Shown here piece by piece: positions 19,638 to 28,099 of a stretch of 62,419 nucleotides of DNA. Origin of the DNA: JADJWR01 sp964610575 (GTDB lineage Bacteria; Pseudomonadota; Gammaproteobacteria; Burkholderiales; Burkholderiaceae_F); assembly GCA_964610575.1 (NCBI GenBank), contig CAZSYX010000011.1, positions 1 through 62,419 of the forward strand. Direction: 5' to 3'. The notes under the pieces were generated by a model. It ran no database searches. It had not been told where the DNA came from and saw only the letters and a program-made list of their open reading frames with translations. The translations under genes and the position numbers were made by a program. Numbering within the stretch: position 1 is the first letter of the stretch; each line of letters begins with the position of its first letter.

Positions 19638-20920
19638 ACGCTCCCGCCGAACTGACTTCGTCCGCCGACCTGCCCGCCTACATGGAGGCGGTCGGCAAGC
19701 GCGCGCGCGCCGCCGCCGCCGCGATGGCGCGCGCGTCGACGGCGCAGAAGAACGCCGCGCTGGCGGCGATCGCCGCAGCGATCCGCGCCGCCTCAGCGAG
19801 CCTCGTCGAGGCCAACCGGCGCGACCTCGAGCGCGCCACGGCGGCCGGGCTCGCCGGTCCGCTGCTCGACCGGCTGCGCCTGACCGCAGCCGGCATCGAG
19901 AAGATGGCCGCCGGCGTGGAGAAGGTCGCGGCTCTGCCCGACCCGGTCGGCGAAGTGAGCGACGTGCGGCCGCAGCCTTCGGGGCTGCGCGTCGGCCGCA
20001 TGCGCGTGCCGCTCGGCGTGATCGGCATCATCTACGAAAGCCGGCCGAACGTGACGGTCGACGCCGCCACGCTCTGCCTGAAGAGCGGCAACGCGACCAT
20101 CCTTCGCGGCGGTTCGGAGGCATTCGAAAGCAACTGGCTGCTGGCGCAGCAGGTGAGCCACGGCCTGCGCGAGGCCGGCCTGCCGCCCGAGGCCGTGCAG
20201 CTGATCGAGAGCACCGACCGTGCGGCCGTCGGGCTGCTGGTGTCGATGCCGAAGTACGTCGACCTGATCGTGCCGCGCGGCGGCCGCGGCCTGATCGAGC
20301 GGCTGGCCAACGAGAGCCGGGTGCCGATGCTCAAGCATCTCGATGGCAACTGCCACGTCTACGTCGACGCCGCCGCCGACCTGGCGCAGGCAGTCGACAT
20401 CGCGGTGAACGCCAAGACCTACCGCTTCTTCGTCTGCGGCGCGATGGAGACGCTGCTGGTGCATGCGGACGTCGCCTCGGTCTTCCTGCCGCAGGTCGCC
20501 GCGGAACTCGCCTCCCGCGGCGTCGAGCTGCGCGGCTGCGCGTGCACCTGCGCGATGCTGCCGCAGGCGAAGGCGGCCACCGAAGAGGACTGGTTCACCG
20601 AATACCTCGGGCCGATCCTCGCCGTGCGGGTGGTCGATTCGCTCGACACCGCGATCGCACACATCGAGCACTACGGCTCGCACCACACCGACTCGATCGT
20701 CAGCCGCGACCACCTTGCGATCGAGCGCTTCCTGCGCGAGGTCGATTCCAGTTCGGTGTTGGTCAACGCGCCGACCTGCTTCGCCGACGGCTTCGAGTAC
20801 GGACTCGGGGCGGAGATCGGCATCTCGACCGACAAGCTGCACGCCCGCGGCCCGGTCGGCCTCGAGGGGCTCACCTCGCAGAAGTACGTCGTCTTCGGCT
20901 CGGGACAACTCCGCGGTTGA
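19634..20920 (+). CDS. proA: Gamma-glutamyl phosphate reductase
   Basis: NADPH-dependent reduction of gamma-glutamyl phosphate to glutamate semialdehyde in proline synthesis. 428 aa from ATG 19634, overlapping holA by 4 bp. PLGVIGIIYESRPNVTVDAA, LKSGNATILRGGSEA and VPRGGRGLIERL are ProA signatures. The catalytic Cys is present in FFVCGAMETLLV. The usual sequence there is close to GVCNxxETLLV, so the residue after Cys is Gly instead of Asn and the preceding Gly is Phe. The partner proC lies at 27.3 kb; proB is not in the window. Confidence 0.94.
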   Translation: MNAPAELTSSADLPAYMEAVGKRARAAAAAMARASTAQKNAALAAIAAAIRAASASLVEANRRDLERATAAGLAGPLLDRLRLTAAGIEKMAAGVEKVAALPDPVGEVSDVRPQPSGLRVGRMRVPLGVIGIIYESRPNVTVDAATLCLKSGNATILRGGSEAFESNWLLAQQVSHGLREAGLPPEAVQLIESTDRAAVGLLVSMPKYVDLIVPRGGRGLIERLANESRVPMLKHLDGNCHVYVDAAADLAQAVDIAVNAKTYRFFVCGAMETLLVHADVASVFLPQVAAELASRGVELRGCACTCAMLPQAKAATEEDWFTEYLGPILAVRVVDSLDTAIAHIEHYGSHHTDSIVSRDHLAIERFLREVDSSSVLVNAPTCFADGFEYGLGAEIGISTDKLHARGPVGLEGLTSQKYVVFGSGQLRG

Positions 20921-20972
20921 CGCCGTTCCCCGCGGCGCCGGATCATCGGTGCCTGCGTCAGCGAGGGTGCCG

Positions 20973-21392
20973 ATGCTCTGGATCAAGTCGTTTCACATCG
21001 TCGCCGTCGTCACCTGGTTCGCCGGCCTGTTCTACCTGCCGCGCCTGTTCGTCTATCACGCGATGGCCGACGACGCGCCGTCAAACGAACGCTTCAAGGT
21101 GATGGAGCGCAAGCTGTACTACGGAATCATGGCGCCCGGTGCGGTGGCCGCCATCGTCTTTGGCGGCTGGCTATGGATGGGCTACGGCATCGGCCAGGGC
21201 CAGCGCTGGCTGCTCGCCAAGCTGGCGCTGGTGGTTGCCCTGATCGTCTACCACCTGTACTGCGGCATGTTGCTCGACGACTTCAAGCACGACCGCAACA
21301 CCCGGCCGCACACCTGGTTCCGCTGGTTCAACGAGTTCCCGGTGCTGGTGCTGGTCGGTGCGGTGCTGCTGGTCGTGTTCAAGCCGTTCTGA
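20973..21392 (+). CDS. hemJ: HemJ-type protoporphyrinogen IX oxidase (CopD-like membrane protein)
   Basis: 139 aa, ATG 20973 with GCGAGGG just upstream. The family start LWIKSFHIVAVVTWFAGLFY carries the conserved His of HemJ. YLPRLFVYHAM and ERKLYYGIMAPGAV follow, and the four hydrophobic spans are evenly placed. HemJ oxidises protoporphyrinogen IX in heme synthesis in many proteobacteria lacking HemG and HemY. It sits 52 bp after proA. Confidence 0.88.
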   Translation: MLWIKSFHIVAVVTWFAGLFYLPRLFVYHAMADDAPSNERFKVMERKLYYGIMAPGAVAAIVFGGWLWMGYGIGQGQRWLLAKLALVVALIVYHLYCGMLLDDFKHDRNTRPHTWFRWFNEFPVLVLVGAVLLVVFKPF

Positions 21393-21415
21393 TCGTCGCC
21401 TCGGCGCCAGACCTC

Positions 21416-21823
21416 TCAGGCAACGCGGATACGCGCCGCCAGTTCGCGCAGCTGCTCCAGCGGCGGCTCCTTGCGCGGCCAGACGAGCCCGACGCCGTCG
21501 CCCTGATGCCGCGGCAGCACGTGCAAATGAACGTGCGGAACCGTCTGCCAGCCGGCGGGCTTGTTCGCCTGCAGCACCGTGATGCCCTCGGGATGGAAAG
21601 CCGCGTCGACCGCGCGCGCGACGCGCGCCGTCGCACGGAACAGCGCGCCGGCCAGTTCGTCGTCCAGGTCGAGGATCGTTTCCACCTGCCGCTTGGTGGC
21701 AACGATCACGTGGCCAGGATTGACCTGGCCGGCGTCCATGAAGGCGATCGTGTGCTCGTCCTCGTAGACCTTCGCTGCCGGCAGTTCGCCGCGGATGATG
21801 CGGGTGAAAACGCTGGGCTCCAT
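21416..21823 (-). CDS. HIT-family nucleotide hydrolase
   Basis: 135 aa from ATG 21823 with a GGAGG 5 nt upstream. The frame reaches much further up but without homology. The histidine triad is HVHLHVLP near residue 105. FTRIIRGELPAAKVYEDEHT and MDAGQVNPGHVIV are typical of the HINT/YcfF-like branch, which cleaves nucleoside phosphoramidates and dinucleotides. Convergent with hemJ. Confidence 0.92.
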   Translation of the reverse strand: MEPSVFTRIIRGELPAAKVYEDEHTIAFMDAGQVNPGHVIVATKRQVETILDLDDELAGALFRATARVARAVDAAFHPEGITVLQANKPAGWQTVPHVHLHVLPRHQGDGVGLVWPRKEPPLEQLRELAARIRVA

Positions 21824-21922
21824 CGTCGCCTCCTTAGACTTGTGTGCCGGCGCGGACCTCGCCGCAGCCGATTCTAGGAGCGCGTATCGTTCGCCGGTCG
21901 CCGCACTTGCCTGCCGCCAGTC

Positions 21923-23110
21923 GTGACTCCGCAAACCGAGTCGTTCTTCGCCATCTGCCCGCGCGGCCTCGAGCCGCTGCTGGCCGACGAACTGCGCGCG
22001 CTCGGCGCGCAGCAGCCGGCGCCGGAAGGCGGCGGCGTGAGCTTCTCCGGCACGATGAAGACGGCATACGCGGCCAACCTGCACAGCCGCATCGCCAGCC
22101 GCGTGCTGTGGCAGCTTGCCGTCGGCGAATACCGCGATGAGCGCGACCTGTACGAGCAGGCGCGGGCCATCGCCTGGGAGCAGCACTTCGATGCGCGGCA
22201 GACGCTGCGCGTCGACGTGAGCAGCACGCGCTCGCCGCTGCGCAGCCTCGATTTCGCGACGCTGACGATCAAGGACGCGGTCGTCGACCGCCTGCGCGAC
22301 GAGACAGGTGAGCGGCCGTCGATCGACCGCGCCCGGCCCGATGTGCGCGTGTTCGCCTACCTCGACGAGCGTCGATCGACTTTCTACCTCGATCTTTCCG
22401 GCGAGCCGCTGTTCAAGCGCGGCTGGCGCGCTGAAAAGGGCGAAGCGCCGCTGAAGGAAAACCTCGCCGCCGGGTTGCTGATGCTGTCCGGCTGGACGCC
22501 CGACGTGCCGCTGCTCGATCCATTCTGCGGCAGCGGCACGATCGTCATCGAGGCGGCGCTGATGGCCGCCGATCGCGCACCGGGACTGAATCGCCGTTTC
22601 GGCTTCGAGCGCCTCGCGGGTTTCGATGCTGCGCAGTGGCGCGAACTGAAGGCGAAGGCCGCTGCGTCGATCGACGACTCGACTGCCGCCCGCATCGCCG
22701 GCAGCGACATCTCGACTCGGGTCGTCGAGACCGCGCGCGGCAATGCGGAACTGGCCGGCCTGCAATCCTGGCTCGACGACGGCCGGCTGTCGTTTGCCGC
22801 CGCCGACGCGCGAGACGCGCAGCCGATCGCGCCCGCCGGCATGATCGTCACCAACCCGCCCTACGGCGAGCAGAGCGCACCGAAGTCGGCCACGGTGCCG
22901 GCGCTGATGCGCAACTTCGGCGACCGGATGAAGGAAGCGTTCCCCGGCTGGACCGCCTGGATGCTGTCGTCCGACCGCGACCTGCCGCGGCAGATGCGGC
23001 TGCAGGAAACGCGCAAGACGGTGCTCTACAACGGCGCGCTCGAGTGCCGGCTGTTCCGCTTCGAGATGGTCAGCGGCCAGTACCGGCCGCGGCTGCGGCC
23101 GGCCGCCTGA
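21923..23110 (+). CDS. THUMP-domain RNA methyltransferase, RlmL-like (23S rRNA m2G)
   Basis: 395 aa from GTG 21923. FAICPRGLEPLLADELRAL opens the ferredoxin-like/THUMP RNA-binding half. The SAM-binding site is LLDPFCGSGTIVIEAALMA and the catalytic NPPY is IVTNPPYGEQ. This matches the N-terminal half of E. coli RlmL, which makes m2G2445; the fused RlmK half is absent, as is common in Betaproteobacteria. The specific target base is inferred. Divergent from the HIT gene. Confidence 0.88.
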   Translation: MTPQTESFFAICPRGLEPLLADELRALGAQQPAPEGGGVSFSGTMKTAYAANLHSRIASRVLWQLAVGEYRDERDLYEQARAIAWEQHFDARQTLRVDVSSTRSPLRSLDFATLTIKDAVVDRLRDETGERPSIDRARPDVRVFAYLDERRSTFYLDLSGEPLFKRGWRAEKGEAPLKENLAAGLLMLSGWTPDVPLLDPFCGSGTIVIEAALMAADRAPGLNRRFGFERLAGFDAAQWRELKAKAAASIDDSTAARIAGSDISTRVVETARGNAELAGLQSWLDDGRLSFAAADARDAQPIAPAGMIVTNPPYGEQSAPKSATVPALMRNFGDRMKEAFPGWTAWMLSSDRDLPRQMRLQETRKTVLYNGALECRLFRFEMVSGQYRPRLRPAA

Positions 23111-23132
23111 TTACTGCGCGCAGCGAGCGCAG

Positions 23133-23552
23133 CTAAGCCAACAGTTTCGCATTCAGCCGGATCTCGGGGCCGGCGAGCGCCTTCGACACCGGACAACCTT
23201 TCTTCGCCGCCTCGGCGTGCTCGGCGAACTTGTCGGCCGTCAGACCAGGCACCTGTGCCTCGGTAACCAGCTCGATCAGGTTGATGGTCGGGCCTTCGCC
23301 GACGTGGACGGTCGCCGTCGTGCGGATGCTGGTCGGCTTGAAGCCGGCCGTGGTCAGCAGCGCCGACAGGAACATCGAGTAGCAGCCGGCGTGCGCGGCC
23401 CCGACCAGTTCCTCCGGATTCGTGCCCGGGCCGGACTCGAAACGCGAGGCGAAGGTGTATGGCCCGGTGTAGGCGCCGCTGCCGAGGGTCATCGTGCCGG
23501 CGCCGTCCTTGAGCGTGCCGTTCCACTGCGCTGATGAAGTGCGCTGAACCAT
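23133..23552 (-). CDS. OsmC-family peroxiredoxin
   Basis: Thiol peroxidase for organic hydroperoxides. 139 aa. The start QRTSSAQWNGTLKDGAGTM and the block NPEELVGAAHAGCYSMFLSA, holding the first redox Cys, are classical. The second Cys is in KKGCPVSKAL. Complete, full-length. The glutathione peroxidase next door (59 bp upstream, same strand) suggests a small peroxide-defence group, though no shared promoter is proven. Confidence 0.93.
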   Translation of the reverse strand: MVQRTSSAQWNGTLKDGAGTMTLGSGAYTGPYTFASRFESGPGTNPEELVGAAHAGCYSMFLSALLTTAGFKPTSIRTTATVHVGEGPTINLIELVTEAQVPGLTADKFAEHAEAAKKGCPVSKALAGPEIRLNAKLLA

Positions 23553-23611
23553 GAGGGTCTCCTCTTCAATGGACAGCCATCTGTCCGCGATGCGCAGCCG
23601 GCGCGGTCGTC

Positions 23612-24094
23612 CTAGCCGAGCAGCTTCTCGATGTCGGCCGCGATTTCCTTCGGCTCGGTGGTCGGCGCATAACGCTTCACCACTTTGCCGTCACGGTCGG
23701 CCAGGAACTTGGTGAAGTTCCACTTGATACCTTCCGAGCCGAGCAGCCCGGGCTTGGCCTTGGTCAGGTACTTGTACAGCGGATGCGCCGATTCGCCGTT
23801 CACGTCGACCTTGGCGAACAGCGGAAAGCTGACGCCGAAGTTCATCTCGCAGAACTCGGCGATCTCCGACTCCGGCCCCGGCTCCTGCTCGCCGAACTGG
23901 TTGCTCGGGAAGCCGAGCACCGCGAAGCCGCGCTTGCCGTACTCCTTGTACAGCGCTTCGAGCCCCTTGTACTGCGGCGTGAAGCCGCACTTGCTCGCCG
24001 TGTTGACGATCAGCAGCACCTTGCCCTTGTAGTCGGCGAGCGTGCGCGTCTTGCCGTCGATGGTCTTGGCGGAGAAGTCGTATACGGAAGTCAT
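23612..24094 (-). CDS. Glutathione peroxidase (Cys type)
   Basis: 160 aa. The active-site block IVNTASKCGFTPQYKGLE has Cys where animal enzymes have selenocysteine. LGFPSNQFGEQEPG carries the Gln, and IKWNFTKFLADRDG the Trp and Asn of the tetrad. Bacterial Cys enzymes of this type often use thioredoxin instead of glutathione. It reduces hydrogen peroxide and lipid peroxides in the cytosol or periplasm; no signal peptide is seen. Confidence 0.93.
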   Translation of the reverse strand: MTSVYDFSAKTIDGKTRTLADYKGKVLLIVNTASKCGFTPQYKGLEALYKEYGKRGFAVLGFPSNQFGEQEPGPESEIAEFCEMNFGVSFPLFAKVDVNGESAHPLYKYLTKAKPGLLGSEGIKWNFTKFLADRDGKVVKRYAPTTEPKEIAADIEKLLG

Positions 24095-24196
24095 GGGCAG
24101 TGATGCGGCCGGCGGCCGCTGAGGATGGCGCCGTGCGCCCGAAGGAAAAAATCATAGCCCGCCGAGGGCGGTCATCCTCGCGGCGCGAAGAGACTG

Positions 24197-24212
24197 CCCC
24201 GCGAAGGCGGGG
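24197..24212. repeat. Short GC-rich inverted repeat
   Basis: CCCCGC-GAAG-GCGGGG hairpin in the gap between gpx and pilU. The word resembles the dispersed intergenic palindromes (cccgcgaaggcggg) frequent in GC-rich proteobacteria. Confidence 0.5.
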
Positions 24213-24225
24213 GCCTCGCCATCAC

Positions 24226-24245
24226 GGCGCCGCGTGCGCGGCGCC
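24226..24245 (-). terminator. Hairpin just downstream of pilU
   Basis: A perfect palindrome GGCGCCGC-GTGC-GCGGCGCC starts 5 bp after the pilU stop codon. There is no U-run, so it may end transcription inefficiently or protect the 3' end of the mRNA. Confidence 0.4.
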
Positions 24246-24250
24246 GGTCC

Positions 24251-25393
24251 TCACTCCGTCAGCCCGAGATGCTCGATGCCGCGCTGCATTTCCGCCACGC
24301 CGCCGTAGAGCTTCGAGTTGAGCTTGATGTTCAGGCGCAGGTCGTTGACCGAGTCGGCGTTGCGCAGCGCGTCCTCGTAGGAGATCAGGCCGGCCTCGTG
24401 CAGGTCGAACAGCGCCTGGTCGAAGGTCTGCATGCCCTGCTCGCGGCTGCGCTTCATCACCTCGCGGATCTCCGGCACCTCGCCCTTGAAGATCAGCTCC
24501 TGGATCAACGGCGAGTTAAGCATGATCTCGACCGCCGGGATGCGCCCCTTGCGGCCCTTGAAGGGAAGCAGGCGCTGCGAAACCATCGCCCGCAGGTTCA
24601 GCGACAGGTCCATCAGCAGCTGCTGGCGCTTCTCCTCGGGGAAGAAGTTGATCACCCGGTCGATCGCCTGGTTGGTCGAGTTGGCGTGCAGCGTGCACAT
24701 CACCAGGTGGCCGGTCTCGGCGAAGGCGATCGCGTGCTCCATCGTCTCGCGCTCGCGCACCTCGCCGATCAGGATCACGTCCGGCGCCTGGCGCAGCGTG
24801 TTCTTCAGCGCCACCTGCCAGCTTTCGCAGTCCACACCGATGTCGCGGTGGGTGACGATGCAGTTCTTGTGCTGGTGGACGTACTCGACCGGGTCCTCGA
24901 TGGTGATGATGTGGCCCTGGCTGTTCTCGTTGCGGTAGCCGACCATCGCCGCCAGCGTGGTCGACTTGCCGCAGCCGGTGGCGCCGACCATCATGACGAT
25001 GCCGCGCTTGGCCATCGCCAGGTCGTTGACGATCGGCGGCAGGCTCAGCTCCTCGGCGGTCGGGATCTTGTCGGCGATGACGCGGAAGACGATCCCCACC
25101 TTGCCTTGCTGCACGAAGGCGGAGACGCGGAAGCGGCCGATGCCGGTCGGGCTGATGGCGAAGTTGCACTCGCGCGTCGACTCGAACTCGGCCGCCTGGC
25201 GGTCGTTCATGATCGCCCGCACCAGCTCGGCGGTGTGCTGCGCCGTCAGCGGCTGGTTCGACACCGGCGTCACCCGGCCATCGACCTTGAACGCCGGCGG
25301 AAACTCGGCGGTCAGGAACAGGTCCGAGCCCTTCTTGTTGATGAGCAGCTTCAGCAGGTCGTGAATGAAGCGGGTTGCCTGGTCGCGATCCAT
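24251..25393 (-). CDS. pilU: Type IV pilus retraction ATPase PilU
   Basis: 380 aa from ATG 25393 (MDRDQATRFIHDLLKLLINK). Walker A is VGATGCGKST and IGEVRERETMEHAIAFAETG is the Asp/His-box region of secretion ATPases. The C-terminus carries KSREQGMQTFDQALFDLHEAG. It lacks the AIRNLIRE motif present in PilT, which supports PilU over PilT. PilU is an accessory retraction motor in twitching. It follows pilT by 10 bp in one operon. Confidence 0.94.
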   Translation of the reverse strand: MDRDQATRFIHDLLKLLINKKGSDLFLTAEFPPAFKVDGRVTPVSNQPLTAQHTAELVRAIMNDRQAAEFESTRECNFAISPTGIGRFRVSAFVQQGKVGIVFRVIADKIPTAEELSLPPIVNDLAMAKRGIVMMVGATGCGKSTTLAAMVGYRNENSQGHIITIEDPVEYVHQHKNCIVTHRDIGVDCESWQVALKNTLRQAPDVILIGEVRERETMEHAIAFAETGHLVMCTLHANSTNQAIDRVINFFPEEKRQQLLMDLSLNLRAMVSQRLLPFKGRKGRIPAVEIMLNSPLIQELIFKGEVPEIREVMKRSREQGMQTFDQALFDLHEAGLISYEDALRNADSVNDLRLNIKLNSKLYGGVAEMQRGIEHLGLTE

Positions 25394-25403
25394 TGCAGAT
25401 TCC

Positions 25404-26447
25404 TCAGCCGACAAACGATTCCGGCATCTTGGCGTACGTGCGCGCCTCGCCGTGCGAGATGGAATTGCGGCGGACCAGGTCGAGCAGGCACTGGTCGAGC
25501 GTCTGCATGCCGAACTGGGCGCCGGTCTGGATCATCGAGTACATCTGCGCCACCTTGTTCTCGCGGATCAGGTTGCGGATGGCCGGCGTGCCGACCATGA
25601 TCTCGTGCGCCGCGATGCGGCCGGTGCCGTCCTTGCGCTTGAGCAGCGACTGCGAGATCACCGCCACCAGCGACTCGGACAGCATCGCCCGCACCATCTC
25701 CTTCTCCGCCGCCGGGAACACGTCGACCATGCGGTCGATGGTCTTCGCCGCCGACGAGGTGTGCAGCGTGCCGAGCACCAGGTGCCCCGTTTCGGCAGCG
25801 GTCAGCGCCAGGCGGATCGTCTCGAGGTCGCGCAGCTCGCCAACCAGGATCACGTCCGGGTCCTCGCGCAGCGCCGCCCGCAGCGCGTTGGCGAACGACA
25901 GCGTATGCGGCCCGACCTCGCGCTGGTTGATCACGCACTTGCGCGGCTCATGCACGAACTCGATCGGATCCTCGACCGTCAGCACGTGGCCCTGCACGTT
26001 GCTGTTGACGTGGTCGAGCATCGCCGCCAGCGTGGTCGACTTGCCCGAGCCGGTCGGCCCGGTGACCAGCACCAGGCCGCGCGGCTTCATCGAGAAGTCG
26101 GCGAAGATCTTCGGCGTCGCCAGTTCCTCCAGCGACAGCACACGCGACGGAATCGTCCGCAGCACCGCAGAGGAGCCGCGATCCTGCATGAACGCGTTGA
26201 CGCGAAAGCGCGCCAGCCCCGGCAGCGCGAACGAGAAGTCGACGTCGTACGTCTCGTCGTAGTGCTTGCGCTGCTGGTCGTTCATGATGTCGTAGATCAT
26301 CGCGTGCACGTCCTTGTGCTCCAGCGGCGGCAGGTTGATGCGCCGCACGTCGCCGTGCACGCGGATCATCGGCGGCAGGCCGGAGGACAGGTGCAGATCG
26401 GACGCCTTGTTCTTGACGGAAAATGCGAGCAGTTCGGAGATGTCCAT
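25404..26447 (-). CDS. pilT: Type IV pilus twitching motility ATPase PilT
   Basis: Hexameric ATPase that depolymerises the pilus. 347 aa. MDISELLAFSVKNKASDLHL is the canonical start. Walker A is TGPTGSGKSTT, Walker B is VILVGELRD, and the PilT-specific TPAIRNLIRENK is needed for retraction. SGLPPMIRVHGDVRR lies in the PAS-like N-domain. First gene of pilT-pilU, divergent from yggS, a common gammaproteobacterial and betaproteobacterial arrangement. Confidence 0.96.
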   Translation of the reverse strand: MDISELLAFSVKNKASDLHLSSGLPPMIRVHGDVRRINLPPLEHKDVHAMIYDIMNDQQRKHYDETYDVDFSFALPGLARFRVNAFMQDRGSSAVLRTIPSRVLSLEELATPKIFADFSMKPRGLVLVTGPTGSGKSTTLAAMLDHVNSNVQGHVLTVEDPIEFVHEPRKCVINQREVGPHTLSFANALRAALREDPDVILVGELRDLETIRLALTAAETGHLVLGTLHTSSAAKTIDRMVDVFPAAEKEMVRAMLSESLVAVISQSLLKRKDGTGRIAAHEIMVGTPAIRNLIRENKVAQMYSMIQTGAQFGMQTLDQCLLDLVRRNSISHGEARTYAKMPESFVG

Positions 26448-26569
26448 TTGGGCGTCCAGCAGCAGCGAGCGATGACTCGGTCAGGAGCGGATGCAGCAAG
26501 CACCCGCTTTCCGCCGAGCCCTTTCAACTCAAGGACTTCGCCCGGCGGAAAACCGAGAGCGAATCGATT

Positions 26570-27283
26570 ATGTCCAGTTCGGACAAGCACTTGCAAGCCA
26601 ACCTTACATCGTTGTCTGAACGGATTACTGTCGCCGCCCGTCGCGCCGCGCGGCGGGCCGAATCGGTGACGCTGATCGCGGTCAGCAAGACCTTCCCGGC
26701 CGAGGCCGTGCTGGCGCTGGCACGCTGCGGCCAGCGCGACTTCGGCGAGAACTATGTGCAGGAAGCGCTGGCCAAGATCGACGCCGTGCGCGCCGCTGCG
26801 CCCGACCTGCCGCTGGTCTGGCATTTCATCGGCCCGATCCAGAGCAACAAGACCCGGCAGATTGCCGAGCACTTCGACTGGGTCCAGTCGGTCGAGCGCC
26901 TGAAGATCGCCGAGCGCCTGTCCGAACAGCGGCCGGCACAGCTGCCGCCGCTGAACGTGCTGCTGCAGATAAACATCAGCGGCGAGGCCAGCAAGAGCGG
27001 TGCGGCGCCGGACGAGCTGCCGGCGCTGGCGCGGGCCGTCGCCGCCCTGCCGCGGCTGCGCCTGCGCGGCCTGATGGCGATTCCCGAACCGAGCGACGAG
27101 CCGGCGCAACAGCGGCTACCGTTGGCGGCGATGAAGCGCCTATTCGATGCGCAGCGGGCGGCCGGCTTTGCCGACTGGGATACCCTGTCGATGGGCATGT
27201 CGGCCGACCTGGAAGCGGCCATCGAACAAGGCGCGACGATGGTGCGCGTCGGCACCGCGCTATTCGGAGAACGGAGCAAATGA
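26570..27283 (+). CDS. YggS/PLPBP-family pyridoxal phosphate homeostasis protein
   Basis: 237 aa from ATG 26570. The fold is the alanine-racemase barrel, with LIAVSKTFPAEAVLAL carrying the PLP lysine (VSK) and FGENYVQEALAKI and WHFIGPIQSNKTR following. LSMGMSADLEAAIEQGATMV and RVGTALFGER bind the phosphate. It has no known catalysis and buffers cellular PLP. It overlaps proC by ATGA, the usual partnership. Confidence 0.94.
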   Translation: MSSSDKHLQANLTSLSERITVAARRAARRAESVTLIAVSKTFPAEAVLALARCGQRDFGENYVQEALAKIDAVRAAAPDLPLVWHFIGPIQSNKTRQIAEHFDWVQSVERLKIAERLSEQRPAQLPPLNVLLQINISGEASKSGAAPDELPALARAVAALPRLRLRGLMAIPEPSDEPAQQRLPLAAMKRLFDAQRAAGFADWDTLSMGMSADLEAAIEQGATMVRVGTALFGERSK

Positions 27284-28089
27284 AGATCGCCTTCATCGGC
27301 GGCGGCAACATGGCCACGGCACTGATCGCCGGGCTGCTGCGCGCCGGCCGCTCGGCCGCAGACCTGTGCGCGGTCGAGATCGACAGCGCGCGCTGCGCGC
27401 AGCTGCGCCAGCAGTTCGGCATCAGCGCCGTCACGGCGCCCGACGCGACGCTGAAGGACGCAGGCGCCCTGGTGCTGGCGGTCAAGCCGCAGTACATGCG
27501 CGAGGCCTGCGAGGCGGCGCGGCCGCATGTCGGCCAGCCGCTGGTCGTTTCGGTTGCCGCCGGCATACGGTCGGCGGACATCGCGCGCTGGCTCGGCCTG
27601 GCCGCCATTGTGCGCACCATGCCGAACACCCCCGCGTTAATCGGCCGCGGCGTGACCGGCATGGCGTCCACGGCGCAGGTCAGCAGCGCGCAACGCGAGC
27701 TCGCCGAATCGATCCTGCGCACCGCCGGCGACGTAGTGTGGTTCGACGACGAGGCGCAGCTCGATGCGGTCACCGCCGTCTCCGGCAGCGGCCCGGCCTA
27801 CGTCTTCTATTTCATCGAGGCGCTGGCACGCGCCGGCGCCGAACTGGGGCTGACTGCCGAGCAGGCGCGCCAGCTCGCCGTGCAGACGTTCGTTGGCGCC
27901 GCGCACCTGGCCGCCGAGTCGTCCGAGCCGCTGGCGATGCTGCGCGCCCGCGTCACGTCGAAGGGCGGCACCACCGCCGCCGCCCTCGCCTGGCTGGAAG
28001 CGAATGCGGTGGAAGCGAGGATCGTCGAAGCGGTGCACGCCGCCCACCGGCGCGCCGGCGAACTGGGCGAAGAGTTCGGCCGCCAGTAG
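27280..28089 (+). CDS. proC: Pyrroline-5-carboxylate reductase
   Basis: Last step of proline synthesis (P5C to proline with NADPH). 269 aa. IAFIGGGNMATALIAGLL is the dinucleotide-binding start. VLAVKPQYM, RTMPNTPALIGRGVTGM and the C-terminal signature AVSGSGPAYVFYFIEALA with RARVTSKGGTTAAAL are all intact. Translationally coupled to yggS. It works with proA at 19.6 kb although the genes are 6 kb apart. Confidence 0.96.
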   Translation: MKIAFIGGGNMATALIAGLLRAGRSAADLCAVEIDSARCAQLRQQFGISAVTAPDATLKDAGALVLAVKPQYMREACEAARPHVGQPLVVSVAAGIRSADIARWLGLAAIVRTMPNTPALIGRGVTGMASTAQVSSAQRELAESILRTAGDVVWFDDEAQLDAVTAVSGSGPAYVFYFIEALARAGAELGLTAEQARQLAVQTFVGAAHLAAESSEPLAMLRARVTSKGGTTAAALAWLEANAVEARIVEAVHAAHRRAGELGEEFGRQ

Positions 28090-28099
28090 CGGCGCCGGT

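Noticed and set aside
23612..24094. Selenocysteine form of glutathione peroxidase
   Set aside because: The active-site codon is an ordinary Cys codon (NTASKCGFT); there is no in-frame TGA.
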